A DNA stretch of 64,000 nucleotides from Leisingera aquimarina DSM 24565 (lineage in GTDB: Bacteria > Pseudomonadota > Alphaproteobacteria > Rhodobacterales > Rhodobacteraceae). The DNA is taken from the NCBI RefSeq assembly GCF_000473165.1, contig NZ_AXBE01000014.1, positions 118,151 to 182,150 of the forward strand, read 5' to 3'. The notes beneath the pieces are model-generated. The model was not told the origin of the DNA and did not search any database. It saw nothing but the letters and a program-made list of their open reading frames with translations. Positions 27,990 to 37,123 of this stretch are shown here, one piece after another (the first letter of the stretch is position 1; each line of letters starts with the position of its first letter). Both the position numbers and the translations under genes were made by a program.

Positions 27990-30041
27990 ATGACTCCCAA
28001 TGATGCAACCGGTCCTTCCCCCTTCCATGAGGGCGAACAGGAAATGCAGCGACGCGTCGGCAAGCACGAGATGATGGAGACCTTCGGCCGCCGGGTGATC
28101 CGCCCCTTCATGCCGGATCAGCACCGGGCGTTCTATGCCCAGCTGCCGTTCCTGGCGGTTGGCGCGGTGGATCACGAAGGCTGGCCCTGGGCGAGCCTCT
28201 TGAGCGGCCAGCCCGGTTTTGCCAGCGCACCGGATGCGCGGCATCTGCATGTCGCGCTGAGCGGCGGCACGGAGGATCCCGTCCGCGCTGCGATCCGCAA
28301 GGGAGCTGCGCTTGGGATGCTGGGGATCGAGTTGCACAGCCGCCGCCGCAACCGGGTCAACGGGCGCGTTATCGCCGCGGCCCGCAATGGCTTTACCATG
28401 CGGGTCGACCAGTCATTCGGCAATTGTCCGCAGTACATCCAGCTCAGGAATCTGAAACCGGCGGAGCGGCAGGCACCCGCCAAGCCTCAGCCCTTCACAG
28501 AGCTTGACAGCAGCCACGCGGCGCTGATCTCAGGAACCGACATCTTCTTTGTCGCCAGCCACGTCCCCGCGGGCAGCCACCCCGAGCGCGAAGGCGTCGA
28601 TGCCTCGTACCGGGGCGGGCGCCCCGGCTTTGTCCGCATTGACGGCAACACCCTGACCATCCCCGATTTCCCCGGCAACAACCACTTCAACACGCTGGGG
28701 AACTTCCTGCTGAACCCGCGCGCAGGGCTGGTGTTCCCGGATTTCACCACCGGCAGCCTGCTGATGCTGACCGGCACCGTCGAGCTGCTGGATGAGGATC
28801 ACCCCGATGTGACAGCCTTCCAGAGCGCCGGCCGCGGCTGGCGGTTCACCCTGCGCCAAGGTCTTTGGCTGGAGGGCGCCCTGCCCTGGCGCGCTGAGCG
28901 CGGGGAGTTTTCGCCCAATACGCTGCTGACGGACACCTGGGCTGAGGCAGCGGCGCGCGCGCAGCAGGAAGAACAGCGCAACACCTGGCGCCGCTACCGG
29001 ATAGCCCGCACCGAACAGGAAAGCACGGTGATCCGCTCCTTCTATCTGGAGCCGGAGGACAGCGGCCCGCTGCTGGCGTCTGAGGCCGGCCAGTTCCTGA
29101 CCCTCCGGGCCACGCCGCCCGGCGCGGAAAAGCCGCTGGTGCGGACCTACACCGTGTCCTCCGCGCCGGGCGAAGGCCATTACCGGATCTCGGTCAAGCG
29201 TGAGGAGGCCGGCACTGTGTCCCGTCACTTGCACGCCCATCTGCAAACGGGGGCAGTGATCGAGGCCAAGGCGCCGCGCGGCGGCTTCTTTCTGGATGCG
29301 TCACAGGAACGGCCGGCTGTGCTGATCGCCGGCGGCGTCGGCATCACCCCGATGATCGCCATGGCGCGCCACGCGCTGCGTGAGGGGGTCCGCACCCGCC
29401 ATCTGCGCCCGCTGACCATCCTGCACGCGGCCCGCACCGTCCGGGAACGCGCCTTTGCCCGTGAATTCCGCGATCTGGAACAGGCCTCCGGCGGGCAGAT
29501 CCGCTATCTCTCGCTGATCAGCGCACCCGCCGCGGGGGAGACCGAGGGCCGGGAATTCGATCTGACAGGTCGGGTCAATGGTGAAACCCTGCAACAGGTT
29601 CTGCCGCAGGAAGACGCCGATATCTACCTCTGCGGCCCCGGCGGGTTCATGCAAACCGCCTATGACAGCCTCCTCAGCCTTGGGGTTCATGACACAGACA
29701 TTCATGCCGAAGCGTTCGGGCCATCCGCCTTGGCGCGCACCCAAGATGCCCCGCGCCTCAAGGAAGCCGTGCCAGAATCCGAAACCGCCATCGTCCGCTT
29801 CACCAGATCCGGATTTGAACAGCCATGGACCCCTGCTGACGGGACTCTGCTGGAGCTGGCCGAAAACCATGGCCTGACGCCGGAATTCAGCTGCCGCGCC
29901 GGAAATTGCGGCAGTTGCAGCACCCGGCTCGGCGCAGGCAAAGTAACCTACCGCAGCGCTCCGTCGGCGGCGCTTGCAGAGGGGGAAACACTGATCTGCT
30001 GCGCAGTTCCTGCGTCAGACACAATCGAACTGGATTTGTAA
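27990..30041 (+). CDS. Fusion: PNPOx-like flavin-binding domain + ferredoxin-NADP reductase-type + 2Fe-2S domain
   Basis: 683-residue redox protein. Residues about 35-320 resemble the pyridoxamine-phosphate-oxidase-like split-barrel family (FMN-binding, duplicated). About 325-430 is an FAD-binding barrel with RTYTVSSAP near 384-392. About 440-560 is the NAD(P)-binding domain (AGGVGITPMIAM near 446; CGPGGFMQTAYDSL near 548). The C-terminal 80 residues carry a plant-type 2Fe-2S cluster, CRAGNCGSC near 635-643 with a last Cys near 670. It should pass electrons from NAD(P)H via FAD to the cluster; the acceptor is unknown. GTG/ATG choice: ATG 27990 with ACAGGAGG upstream. Confidence 0.88.
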   Translation: MTPNDATGPSPFHEGEQEMQRRVGKHEMMETFGRRVIRPFMPDQHRAFYAQLPFLAVGAVDHEGWPWASLLSGQPGFASAPDARHLHVALSGGTEDPVRAAIRKGAALGMLGIELHSRRRNRVNGRVIAAARNGFTMRVDQSFGNCPQYIQLRNLKPAERQAPAKPQPFTELDSSHAALISGTDIFFVASHVPAGSHPEREGVDASYRGGRPGFVRIDGNTLTIPDFPGNNHFNTLGNFLLNPRAGLVFPDFTTGSLLMLTGTVELLDEDHPDVTAFQSAGRGWRFTLRQGLWLEGALPWRAERGEFSPNTLLTDTWAEAAARAQQEEQRNTWRRYRIARTEQESTVIRSFYLEPEDSGPLLASEAGQFLTLRATPPGAEKPLVRTYTVSSAPGEGHYRISVKREEAGTVSRHLHAHLQTGAVIEAKAPRGGFFLDASQERPAVLIAGGVGITPMIAMARHALREGVRTRHLRPLTILHAARTVRERAFAREFRDLEQASGGQIRYLSLISAPAAGETEGREFDLTGRVNGETLQQVLPQEDADIYLCGPGGFMQTAYDSLLSLGVHDTDIHAEAFGPSALARTQDAPRLKEAVPESETAIVRFTRSGFEQPWTPADGTLLELAENHGLTPEFSCRAGNCGSCSTRLGAGKVTYRSAPSAALAEGETLICCAVPASDTIELDL

Positions 30042-30079
30042 CCCGCTTCCGCGCCTTGATCTGCTGCGCAAGATTTTTC

Positions 30080-30095
30080 TGGACAAGACTGTCCA
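30080..30095. promoter_or_regulatory. Operator candidate 1: TGGACA-N4-TGTCCA
   Basis: Perfect dyad (extended by C/G to 18 bp) 91 bases before the start of the DMGDH-like gene. A second dyad with the same half-sites and spacer length follows 31 bases downstream. Confidence 0.7.
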
Positions 30096-30110
30096 GGATC
30101 GCCGATGAAT

Positions 30111-30126
30111 TGGACAGCAATGTCCA
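30111..30126. promoter_or_regulatory. Operator candidate 2: TGGACA-N4-TGTCCA
   Basis: Second perfect dyad (extended by T/A to 18 bp), centre 31 bases from the first, about three helical turns, so two dimers could bind the same DNA face. The TetR gene at the end of the downstream operon is the first candidate to bind here (inference). Confidence 0.7.
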
Positions 30127-30185
30127 AAGGGTAGATTCGGCGGCACGCCCCGCTGGCCCGGCGGCAGCAGACAGGGAGCAAGCTT

Positions 30186-32591
30186 ATGAAGTCGCACTAT
30201 CGTGCCGTTGTCATCGGGGGCGGCGTTGTTGGCGCCTCCGTCCTCTATCACCTGGCGAAATTCGGCTGGACCGACGTCTGTCTGATCGAACGCTCGGTGC
30301 TGACGGCAGGGTCCAGCTGGCACGCCGCAGGCGGTTTTCACGCGCTGAATGCCGACCCCAACATCGCTTCGCTGCAGGCCTACACCATCGACTTGCTGAG
30401 CGAGATCGAACAGGAATCCGGCCAGTCCGTCGGCATGCACATGACCGGCGGCATGACGCTGGCGGGCACCTCCGACCGCTGGGAATGGCTGCAATCGGCC
30501 TATCGCACCTTCCAGTCGATCGGCATCGACGACTGCCGCCTGATCACCCCGCAAGAGGCGGGCGAGCTGTGCCCTATCATGTCCACCGAGGGCATCCTCG
30601 GTGGTATGTGGGCCGACCGCGAGGGCTATGTCGACACCACCGGGACCGTGCATGCCTATGCGGGTGCTGCCAAGAAACGCGGCGCGGAAGTGATAGAACA
30701 CAACCGGGTGCTGGAGCTGCATCAGGTGGACAATGGCTGGCAAATCGTCACTGAGAAGGGCACCATCCACGCCGAACATGTGGTCAATGCCGCGGGCCTT
30801 TGGGCCAAGCAAGTGGGCCGCATGGCGGGCGTCGAACTGCCAGTGTCGCCGCTCAATCACCACTACCTGATTTCCGACACCATTCCGGAGCTGGAACAGC
30901 TGGATTTCGAGGTGCCGATGACCGTCGACCTCGAAGGTTTCACCTATATGCGGCAGGACCAAAAGGGCATTCTGCTCGGCATTTACGAAATTGACCACGA
31001 GCATTGGATGATGGACGGCGCGCCCTGGGAATACGGGTTCGAGCTGCAGCAGGAAGACCCCGACAGGATCGAACGCGAACTGACCCTGGGCTTTGAGCGC
31101 TACCCGGCGCTGCAGACCACCGGCGTGAAAACCTGGGTCAACGGCGCCTTCACCTTTGCCCCCGACGGCAACCCGCTGGTTGGCCCGGTGCGCGGCAAGC
31201 CCGGCTACTGGTGCGCCTGCGGCGTGATGGCGGGTTTCCTGCAGGGCGGCGGCGTTGGCAAATCCTTGGCCGAGTGGATGATCCATGGCGAGCCCGAGGC
31301 CGATGTCTTTGGCATGGATGTGGCCCGTTTCGGCGACTACGCCCAGAACAAGCGCTTTATCAAGGAAACCACCGGCCAGTTCTACACCCGTCGCTTCGTG
31401 ATGACCTACCCGAACGAGCAGCTGCCCGCCGGCCGCCCGTTGAAGAAGGCGCCCGCCTATTCGGACATGACCGCCGCAGGCTGCCGCTGGGGCGCCAGCT
31501 ACGGGCTGGAAATACCGCTCTATTTCGCGCCTTCCGAAGATTTCACTGAAACCCCGACCCTGAAACGCTCCAACGCCTTTGAAATCGTCGCAGATGAATG
31601 CAAGGCGGTGCGCGAGACCGTTGGCCTCTTGGACATCTCCGCCTTCTCCCGCTTTGAGGTCTCAGGCGCGGGTGCCGAGGCCTGGCTTGACCGCATCATG
31701 GCCTCGAAACTGCCCAAACCCGGCCGCGCCAAACTGGCGCCGATGCTGTCCCCCGAAGGCCGCCTGAAGGGCGACCTCACCGTGTTCAACTGGGGAGATG
31801 GAACCTGGTGGATCATGGGCAGCTACTACCTGCGCGAATGGCACATGCGCTGGTTCCAGGACCACATGGGCGAGGGCGTCGCGGTGCGCGACGTGACTGA
31901 TGCCATCACCGGTTTCAGCCTCGCAGGCCCCAACAGCCGCAAGGTGCTGGAAAAGCTGACAGACGGCCCCATCGCAGACTTGCCCTTCATGGGCTGCGGC
32001 ACTTTCGACATCGGGATGCTGCGCCTCAAAGTGGGCCGCCTCTCGGTCGCCGGTGAGCTGGGCTATGAACTCCACTGCTCCGCCGCTGAGCACATCACCC
32101 TGCGCGAAACCCTGCTGGAAGCGGGCGCGGACCTTGGCATCCGCGAATACGGCTTCAACGCGCTGCTCAGCCTGCGGCTGGAAAAGAGCTTCGGTATCTG
32201 GAGCGCGGAATTCACCCAAGGCTACACTGCGGCGCAAACCGGCATGGACCGCTGGATCAACTGGGACAAGGACTTCATCGGCCGCAGCGCCGCGCTGATT
32301 GAACGCGACGCGGGCGGCCCGGCGCAGATCGTGGTGCCGGTCGAGGTGGACGCCACGGATGCAGACGCCAGCGGCTATGAACCGGTCTGGCAGGGAGATA
32401 AGCGCGTCGGCTTTGTCACCTCCGGCGGCTATGGCCACACACTGGGCAAATCGCTTGCCATGGCAATGGTGGACCGCGACGCCGCTGAAGAAGGTAGCAA
32501 ACTGACAGTGCATATCGTCGGTCAGGAGCGTGCCGCCCGCGTGATTGCACCCTCCCCCTACGACCCTTCCGGCAAAGCGATGAGAGGCTGA
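30186..32591 (+). CDS. DMGDH-like FAD-dependent oxidoreductase with GcvT domain
   Basis: 801-residue enzyme of the dimethylglycine/sarcosine dehydrogenase type. N-terminal DAO fold with VIGGGVVGAS (residues 9-18) and SSWHAAG (43-49), where His46 matches the His that carries covalent FAD in DMGDH. A FAO/linker domain follows, and from about residue 430 the GcvT (aminomethyltransferase) domain, which in the family binds tetrahydrofolate and receives the released one-carbon unit. First gene of an operon with an MttB-family methyltransferase five bases downstream. Substrate is probably a methylated amine; which one is not visible. Confidence 0.9.
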   Translation: MKSHYRAVVIGGGVVGASVLYHLAKFGWTDVCLIERSVLTAGSSWHAAGGFHALNADPNIASLQAYTIDLLSEIEQESGQSVGMHMTGGMTLAGTSDRWEWLQSAYRTFQSIGIDDCRLITPQEAGELCPIMSTEGILGGMWADREGYVDTTGTVHAYAGAAKKRGAEVIEHNRVLELHQVDNGWQIVTEKGTIHAEHVVNAAGLWAKQVGRMAGVELPVSPLNHHYLISDTIPELEQLDFEVPMTVDLEGFTYMRQDQKGILLGIYEIDHEHWMMDGAPWEYGFELQQEDPDRIERELTLGFERYPALQTTGVKTWVNGAFTFAPDGNPLVGPVRGKPGYWCACGVMAGFLQGGGVGKSLAEWMIHGEPEADVFGMDVARFGDYAQNKRFIKETTGQFYTRRFVMTYPNEQLPAGRPLKKAPAYSDMTAAGCRWGASYGLEIPLYFAPSEDFTETPTLKRSNAFEIVADECKAVRETVGLLDISAFSRFEVSGAGAEAWLDRIMASKLPKPGRAKLAPMLSPEGRLKGDLTVFNWGDGTWWIMGSYYLREWHMRWFQDHMGEGVAVRDVTDAITGFSLAGPNSRKVLEKLTDGPIADLPFMGCGTFDIGMLRLKVGRLSVAGELGYELHCSAAEHITLRETLLEAGADLGIREYGFNALLSLRLEKSFGIWSAEFTQGYTAAQTGMDRWINWDKDFIGRSAALIERDAGGPAQIVVPVEVDATDADASGYEPVWQGDKRVGFVTSGGYGHTLGKSLAMAMVDRDAAEEGSKLTVHIVGQERAARVIAPSPYDPSGKAMRG

Positions 32592-32595
32592 CCCC

Positions 32596-34152
32596 ATGAC
32601 CATCGAAAACCAAGGCAATGCTCGCGGACGCCGGCGCCGGGGACGCGGGGGTGAAGCTACCCCTGCCCCGCAGCGCAATGTAAACTACCGCCAGCTGAAG
32701 AACCCTTTCCCGCTGATGGAGGTCTTCCCGGCGCATCAGATCGCGGACATGCATGAAACCGCACTGAAAATGCTGGAAGAGCTGGGCATGAAGGTGCTGT
32801 TGCCCGAGGCCCGCAAGATCTACGCCAAAGGCGGCGCCCGTGTCGATGAAGACACTGAGATGGTCTATATTGGCCGTGACATTATCGAGGCTGCGCTGAC
32901 CACCGCACCACGCTCCATCACCTGCCGGGCAGGCACGCGGGAGCGCGACATCACGCTGGAGCTCGGCAGCCTGGTGTTCCAGGCAGGCGCCGGTGCGCCC
33001 AATGCCACCGATCTGGAACGCGGACGCCGCCCCGGCTCAGCCCAGGACTATCTGGAATACCTCAAGCTCACCCATCACTTCGACGTCTTCCACATGATCT
33101 CGCCCCAGGTGGAGCCACAGGACGTGCCCGTGCACCTGCGCCACTACTTCACCACCGAGGCGCAGATGACGCGGACCGACAAATTCCCCTTCATCTTCTC
33201 GCGCGGCACGCCGCAGGTGATGGACTGTTTCGAGATGATCCGCGATTTCCGCGGCCTGTCCGACGCCGGGTTCCAGGCCGAGCCGCGCTGCTACACCATC
33301 ATCAACACCAACAGCCCGCGCACGCTGGACATTCCGATGGCGCAGGGGCTGATCGACTTTGCCCGCCACGGCCAGGTCTCGATCATCACGCCGTTCACCC
33401 TGATGGGGGCAATGGCGCCGATCACCGTGGCGGGCGCCATCACCCTCAGCCATGCGGAGGTGCTGGCGGCGCTGACCCTGACCCAGCTGGCAAACCCCGG
33501 CGCGCCGGTCTGCTATGGCACCTTCACCTCCAACGTCGACATGAAATCCGGCGCGCCTGCGTTCGGAACACCGGCGCATTTCCAGGCGTCCTTGGCGGCA
33601 GGCCAACTGGCGCGCTTCCTTGGCCTGCCCTGGCGCTCGGCGGCGGGGTCTGCATCCAACACCAACGACGTGCAGGCGGCCAATGAAAACCAGATGGGCC
33701 TTTGGGGCTGCCTGATGGCCGGCGCCACCGTGATCATCCATTCAGCCGGATGGCTGGAAGGCGGGTTGTCGGTCTCTTACGAAAAGCTGATCACCGACGC
33801 CGAGGTGCTGAACATGGTTGCCGAGCTGTGCGCAGGCACGCAGGCCGGGACAGAGGAAATCGGCTACGCCAGCGCGCTGACACAGGTGGAGCCGCAGGGG
33901 CATTTCTTTGCCGCCCCCCAGACCATGGAACGCTACAGCACCGAATTCTACGAACCGGTGGTGCATGACTATGCTAACTTCGGCACCTGGAGCGAGCGCG
34001 GGGCGTTGGACGCCAACCAGCGCGCAACCCGGGTCTGGAAGGATATCCTGGCCCATGATAACCGGCCCAAGACTGACGACACCCGCGTTGAGGCCTTGAA
34101 AAGCTTCATCGCCAAGCGCACCGCAGAAGGCGGCGCCCCGCCGGAGAGCTGA
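32596..34152 (+). CDS. Trimethylamine methyltransferase (MttB) family protein, non-pyrrolysine
   Basis: 518-residue member of the MttB TIM-barrel family. The true trimethylamine enzyme of methanogens needs an in-frame amber codon (pyrrolysine); this gene has none and ends with TGA, so it belongs to the non-Pyl group. That group includes glycine betaine, proline betaine and carnitine:corrinoid methyltransferases in anaerobes (known). The N-terminus has an unusual Arg/Gly-rich tail (residues 8-20). No corrinoid protein gene is in the window. Lies 4 bases after the DMGDH-like gene and one base before the TetR gene, so function in methylated-amine breakdown with the flavoenzyme is likely (inference). 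Confidence 0.9.
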   Translation: MTIENQGNARGRRRRGRGGEATPAPQRNVNYRQLKNPFPLMEVFPAHQIADMHETALKMLEELGMKVLLPEARKIYAKGGARVDEDTEMVYIGRDIIEAALTTAPRSITCRAGTRERDITLELGSLVFQAGAGAPNATDLERGRRPGSAQDYLEYLKLTHHFDVFHMISPQVEPQDVPVHLRHYFTTEAQMTRTDKFPFIFSRGTPQVMDCFEMIRDFRGLSDAGFQAEPRCYTIINTNSPRTLDIPMAQGLIDFARHGQVSIITPFTLMGAMAPITVAGAITLSHAEVLAALTLTQLANPGAPVCYGTFTSNVDMKSGAPAFGTPAHFQASLAAGQLARFLGLPWRSAAGSASNTNDVQAANENQMGLWGCLMAGATVIIHSAGWLEGGLSVSYEKLITDAEVLNMVAELCAGTQAGTEEIGYASALTQVEPQGHFFAAPQTMERYSTEFYEPVVHDYANFGTWSERGALDANQRATRVWKDILAHDNRPKTDDTRVEALKSFIAKRTAEGGAPPES

Positions 34153-34153
34153 C

Positions 34154-34825
34154 ATGGCCAAACGCACCGCCCCGGTGCTGCACCGGGACAACCCCGACAA
34201 AGAACCCTTGAGCGGCCATGTCAAAGTGACCCCCGAGGACTGGCTGAACGTGGCCCGCGATCTGCTGATCAGCGACGGCGTGGCGGGGGTCAAGGTGCTG
34301 GCCATCGGCGAGCGGCTGGGGGTCTCGCGCTCCAGCTTCTACTGGTATTTCAAAAGCCGCAAACACCTGCTGGAGGCGCTGCTGGACGACTGGGAGACGC
34401 GCAACACCGATCCGATCCTGACCCATTGCGAATTGCCGGCCGGCAATATTTCCTGGGCGGTCTGCAATTTCTTCCGCTGCTTTGTCGATCCGGAGCTGTT
34501 CGACGCCAATCTGGATTTTGCGGTGCGCGAATGGTCGCGGCGCGACGGCAAGGTGCGCAACCGGATCGATGCGGCGGATGCGCTGCGGCTGAAGGCGGTC
34601 ACCGCGATGTTCATGCGCCATGGGTATACGCCGTATGACGCCGATTCGCGGGCGCGGATTCTGTATTTCATGCAATGCGGCTACCACGCGCTGGAAGTCC
34701 GCGAACCGATGCAGGCCCGCACCGCCCGGCTGGAAGGCTATCTGCTGGGATTCACCGGGGCAGCGCCGGACCCGGCGGCAGTGGCGGCAGCCCGGGCGTT
34801 TGCAGAAGGCAAGATGCCCGCTTGA
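34154..34825 (+). CDS. TetR/AcrR family transcriptional regulator
   Basis: 223 residues. N-terminal HTH at about 25-75 (WLNVARDLLISDGVAGVKVLAIGERLGVSRSSFYWYFKSRKHLLEALL) is a standard TetR domain; the rest is helical. Last gene of the DMGDH-MttB operon with one base between stop and start, so it is coregulated. Probable autoregulator through the twin dyads at 30080-30126 (inference). Confidence 0.92.
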   Translation: MAKRTAPVLHRDNPDKEPLSGHVKVTPEDWLNVARDLLISDGVAGVKVLAIGERLGVSRSSFYWYFKSRKHLLEALLDDWETRNTDPILTHCELPAGNISWAVCNFFRCFVDPELFDANLDFAVREWSRRDGKVRNRIDAADALRLKAVTAMFMRHGYTPYDADSRARILYFMQCGYHALEVREPMQARTARLEGYLLGFTGAAPDPAAVAAARAFAEGKMPA

Positions 34826-34850
34826 GGCATTGGCGTTTGCGGCCGCGGCA

Positions 34851-34911
34851 GGAGCGAGGGGCCGGCCCCTCGCGCTCCCCGGGGTATTTTTGACCAGAAA
34901 GAAGCAATTGG
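34851..34911 (+). repeat. Intergenic repeat, copy b
   Basis: A 20-bp perfect palindrome at 34854-34873 followed by the tail GGGGTATT-N4-ACCAGAAAGAAG. Matches copy a at 26197-26255 along its whole length. Lies between the converging tetR and agmatinase genes, where the palindrome could also act as a terminator. Confidence 0.7.
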
Positions 34912-34952
34912 GCCGGTCCAGTAAATGCCTTGGCACGCCAACGGGAGAAGGC

Positions 34953-35918
34953 CTATTTCTTGTTGTGACAGATGAATCCGATGAAGTTCAAGAGCAGCTG
35001 CGCGGCCAGAATCTGGGTGCTTTCCGAAGGGTCATAGGCCGGAGCGACCTCGACCAGGTCGATCCCGACCACGTCGCCGCGTTTGCTGAGACCCTGCAAG
35101 ATCTCCAGCACGTCGTAATACTGGAAACCGCCGTGGCTGGGAGTGCCGGTGCCCGGCGCGATTGAGGGGCAGAAGGCGTCGATGTCGATGGTGACGTAAT
35201 AGCGCGCGCCTGCGGGGATACGCGCCAGCACCGCATCCGTCCCCAGCTTGCGCACCTGGCGCACGGACAGGATATCCGAGCCGCGCGCCCGTGCGTCCTC
35301 GTACCCCTCACGCGCAGTGGAGGAGACATTGCGGATGCCCAGCTGGGTCATGCCGGAGACATAGTCCTTTTCAATCGCGCGTCGCATCGGGTTTCCGTGG
35401 CCATCCGTAACACCATGGCGTTCATCGACAAAATCCAGATGCGCGTCGATCTGCACCACGTGGATCGGGCCCTTTTCGGCGCAGTCTCCGGCGTAGGCGC
35501 TGATGCAGGGAATGTTGATCGAATGATCGCCGCCGATCGTGACGGGCAAGGCACCAGCCGCCAGGATCTTCTTCACGCCGTATTCGATATTGGCGTGGCT
35601 TTCCTCAGTCTTGGTGTGGATGATGTCAGCATCGCCCAGATCGACGATCCGCACGTCTTCGCCCAGGTAGGTGGCGTCATCTTCGTGGTCGTAAGCGCCG
35701 GCATGGCCGAAGCTGAACAGCGTCGAGGCCTCGCGCACTGCGCGCGGGCCGAAACGCGCGCCCGAGCGGAACTGGCAGCCGAAATCAAACGGCGCACCAA
35801 GGATGGCGACGTCAGCATTTATGCTGTCCCAATCCTCGACATAGGGTTTCTTGCCGAAGGTCGCGATGCCGACAAAGGGCAGGTTCAGGCGGCCGGCTTC
35901 GTAACCGTGTCCAGACAT
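34953..35918 (-). CDS. speB: Agmatinase/ureohydrolase family protein
   Basis: 321-residue manganese ureohydrolase. All metal ligands are present: His in GGDHS near 132, the DAHLD triad near 158-162, and DIDAF near 245-247. Such enzymes release urea from agmatine or related guanidino compounds (guanidinobutyrate, guanidinopropionate); the loop TIDIDAFCPSIAPGTGTPSHGG differs from E. coli SpeB, so the substrate is uncertain. ATG at 35918 is chosen because GGAGA lies seven bases upstream; an ATG at 35930 is in frame. Divergent from a LysR gene that may regulate it. Confidence 0.88.
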   Translation of the reverse strand: MSGHGYEAGRLNLPFVGIATFGKKPYVEDWDSINADVAILGAPFDFGCQFRSGARFGPRAVREASTLFSFGHAGAYDHEDDATYLGEDVRIVDLGDADIIHTKTEESHANIEYGVKKILAAGALPVTIGGDHSINIPCISAYAGDCAEKGPIHVVQIDAHLDFVDERHGVTDGHGNPMRRAIEKDYVSGMTQLGIRNVSSTAREGYEDARARGSDILSVRQVRKLGTDAVLARIPAGARYYVTIDIDAFCPSIAPGTGTPSHGGFQYYDVLEILQGLSKRGDVVGIDLVEVAPAYDPSESTQILAAQLLLNFIGFICHNKK

Positions 35919-36046
35919 ATGTGTCTCCATCTAAGGGTCTGGCGGCAACTCAGCACAGCACATTACGTAACAAAATATCATACTGCTTATCTTCATATGA
36001 CAGTTTTTCATGTAATGCCTGCATGACCACCAGGGAGGACGGCCCC

Positions 36047-36940
36047 ATGAAACTGCTGCGCAACACGCTGCTGGAAACTTTTGTCACCGTGGCCGACTGC
36101 GGCGGGTTCTCCGATGCACAGTATGCGCTGGGGATCACCCAGTCCGCCATCAGCATCCGCATCCGCGACCTGGAAACCGCGCTCGGCTATCGGGTGTGCG
36201 AGCGCGGCCGCGGCGGGTTCCGGCTGACGGAACGCGGCGCCATCGCCTATCAGAAGGCCCGCAGCATCCTGCGGAGCGCCCGCGATTTCGACGCCGACCT
36301 GCTGGAGCTGCGCGATGCGGTCACCGGCGATCTGCGTATCGGCGTGGTTGATGCCGTGAGCAGCCTGCCCGGCCTCAACCTGGCCCAGGCCCTGCAGCAA
36401 TTTCTGGCCCGCCCGAACCAGGTGCGGCTGGAAATCGTCGTCGCCTCCCCCGCCGATTTGACCCAGCAGCTGATCTCCGGCGCGCTGAATCTGGCCATAG
36501 CGCCGTTCCGCAACCAGATCACGGACCTGTCCTATGAGCCGCTGTGCCGCGAAGAGCACCGGCTTTATTGCGGCCGGGACCACCCTCTGTTCACTGCGCC
36601 CGATGCGCAGATCAGTCCGCAGGAGATTGCAAGGTATCCGCTCTGCCAGCGCTCTTATGACAGGCTTGTCTCTCCCGGTCTTGGCCGCCCGGATCCAACT
36701 GCAGTGGTCGCCAATATGGAAGCAATGGCGATGCTGATCGAGACCGGGCAGTATCTGGGCCCGCTGCCGGTGCATTTCGCGGAAAGCCGGATCAAAGCAG
36801 GCCTGTTCCGGGAGCTGGCACACCCGCAGTTGCGCTGGCAGTCCGCCTTTTCGCTTGCGGTCCGGCGCAGTCAGGTTCAGCGGCGCGCGGTGGAATTGTT
36901 TGGCCAGGATATGCGCGACGCCTGCAGCGCGGCCCTATAA
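36047..36940 (+). CDS. LysR family transcriptional regulator
   Basis: 297 residues. HTH region MKLLRNTLLETFVTVADCGGFSDAQYALGITQSAISIRIRDLE, then a LysR substrate-binding domain. ATG 36047 behind GGGAGGACG is preferred to ATG 36023. Divergent from the agmatinase-family gene (128-bp gap with A+T-rich sequence and CATTAC/GTAATG half-sites far apart); likely regulator of that gene. Confidence 0.9.
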   Translation: MKLLRNTLLETFVTVADCGGFSDAQYALGITQSAISIRIRDLETALGYRVCERGRGGFRLTERGAIAYQKARSILRSARDFDADLLELRDAVTGDLRIGVVDAVSSLPGLNLAQALQQFLARPNQVRLEIVVASPADLTQQLISGALNLAIAPFRNQITDLSYEPLCREEHRLYCGRDHPLFTAPDAQISPQEIARYPLCQRSYDRLVSPGLGRPDPTAVVANMEAMAMLIETGQYLGPLPVHFAESRIKAGLFRELAHPQLRWQSAFSLAVRRSQVQRRAVELFGQDMRDACSAAL

Positions 36941-36995
36941 AGCCCGGGAACGCCGGGCCAGACACTTGTGCGGCACCCGGACTCCGCACAGCCGA

Positions 36996-37023
36996 TTGAC
37001 AGCGCATTTCGAATTTGTATTTT
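36996..37023 (+). promoter_or_regulatory. Sigma-70-type promoter before the TonB receptor remnant
   Basis: TTGACA at 36996-37001, 16-base spacer, TATTTT at 37018-37023, about 100 bases before the remnant's start codon. Good match to the consensus; probably a relic promoter. Confidence 0.45.
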
Positions 37024-37123
37024 GCGGCGACCCAGGGAAGCCCCCAGGCAAATCCATCCCTTTTGCCAACAAACAGGCACCGGCCGGTGCATTGCACCCT
37101 TTGAGCCGCAAACCTGGGACACC

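Noticed and set aside
32596..34152. Possible pyrrolysine-containing trimethylamine methyltransferase
   Set aside because: No in-frame TAG is present; the frame is open over the full family length and ends with TGA.
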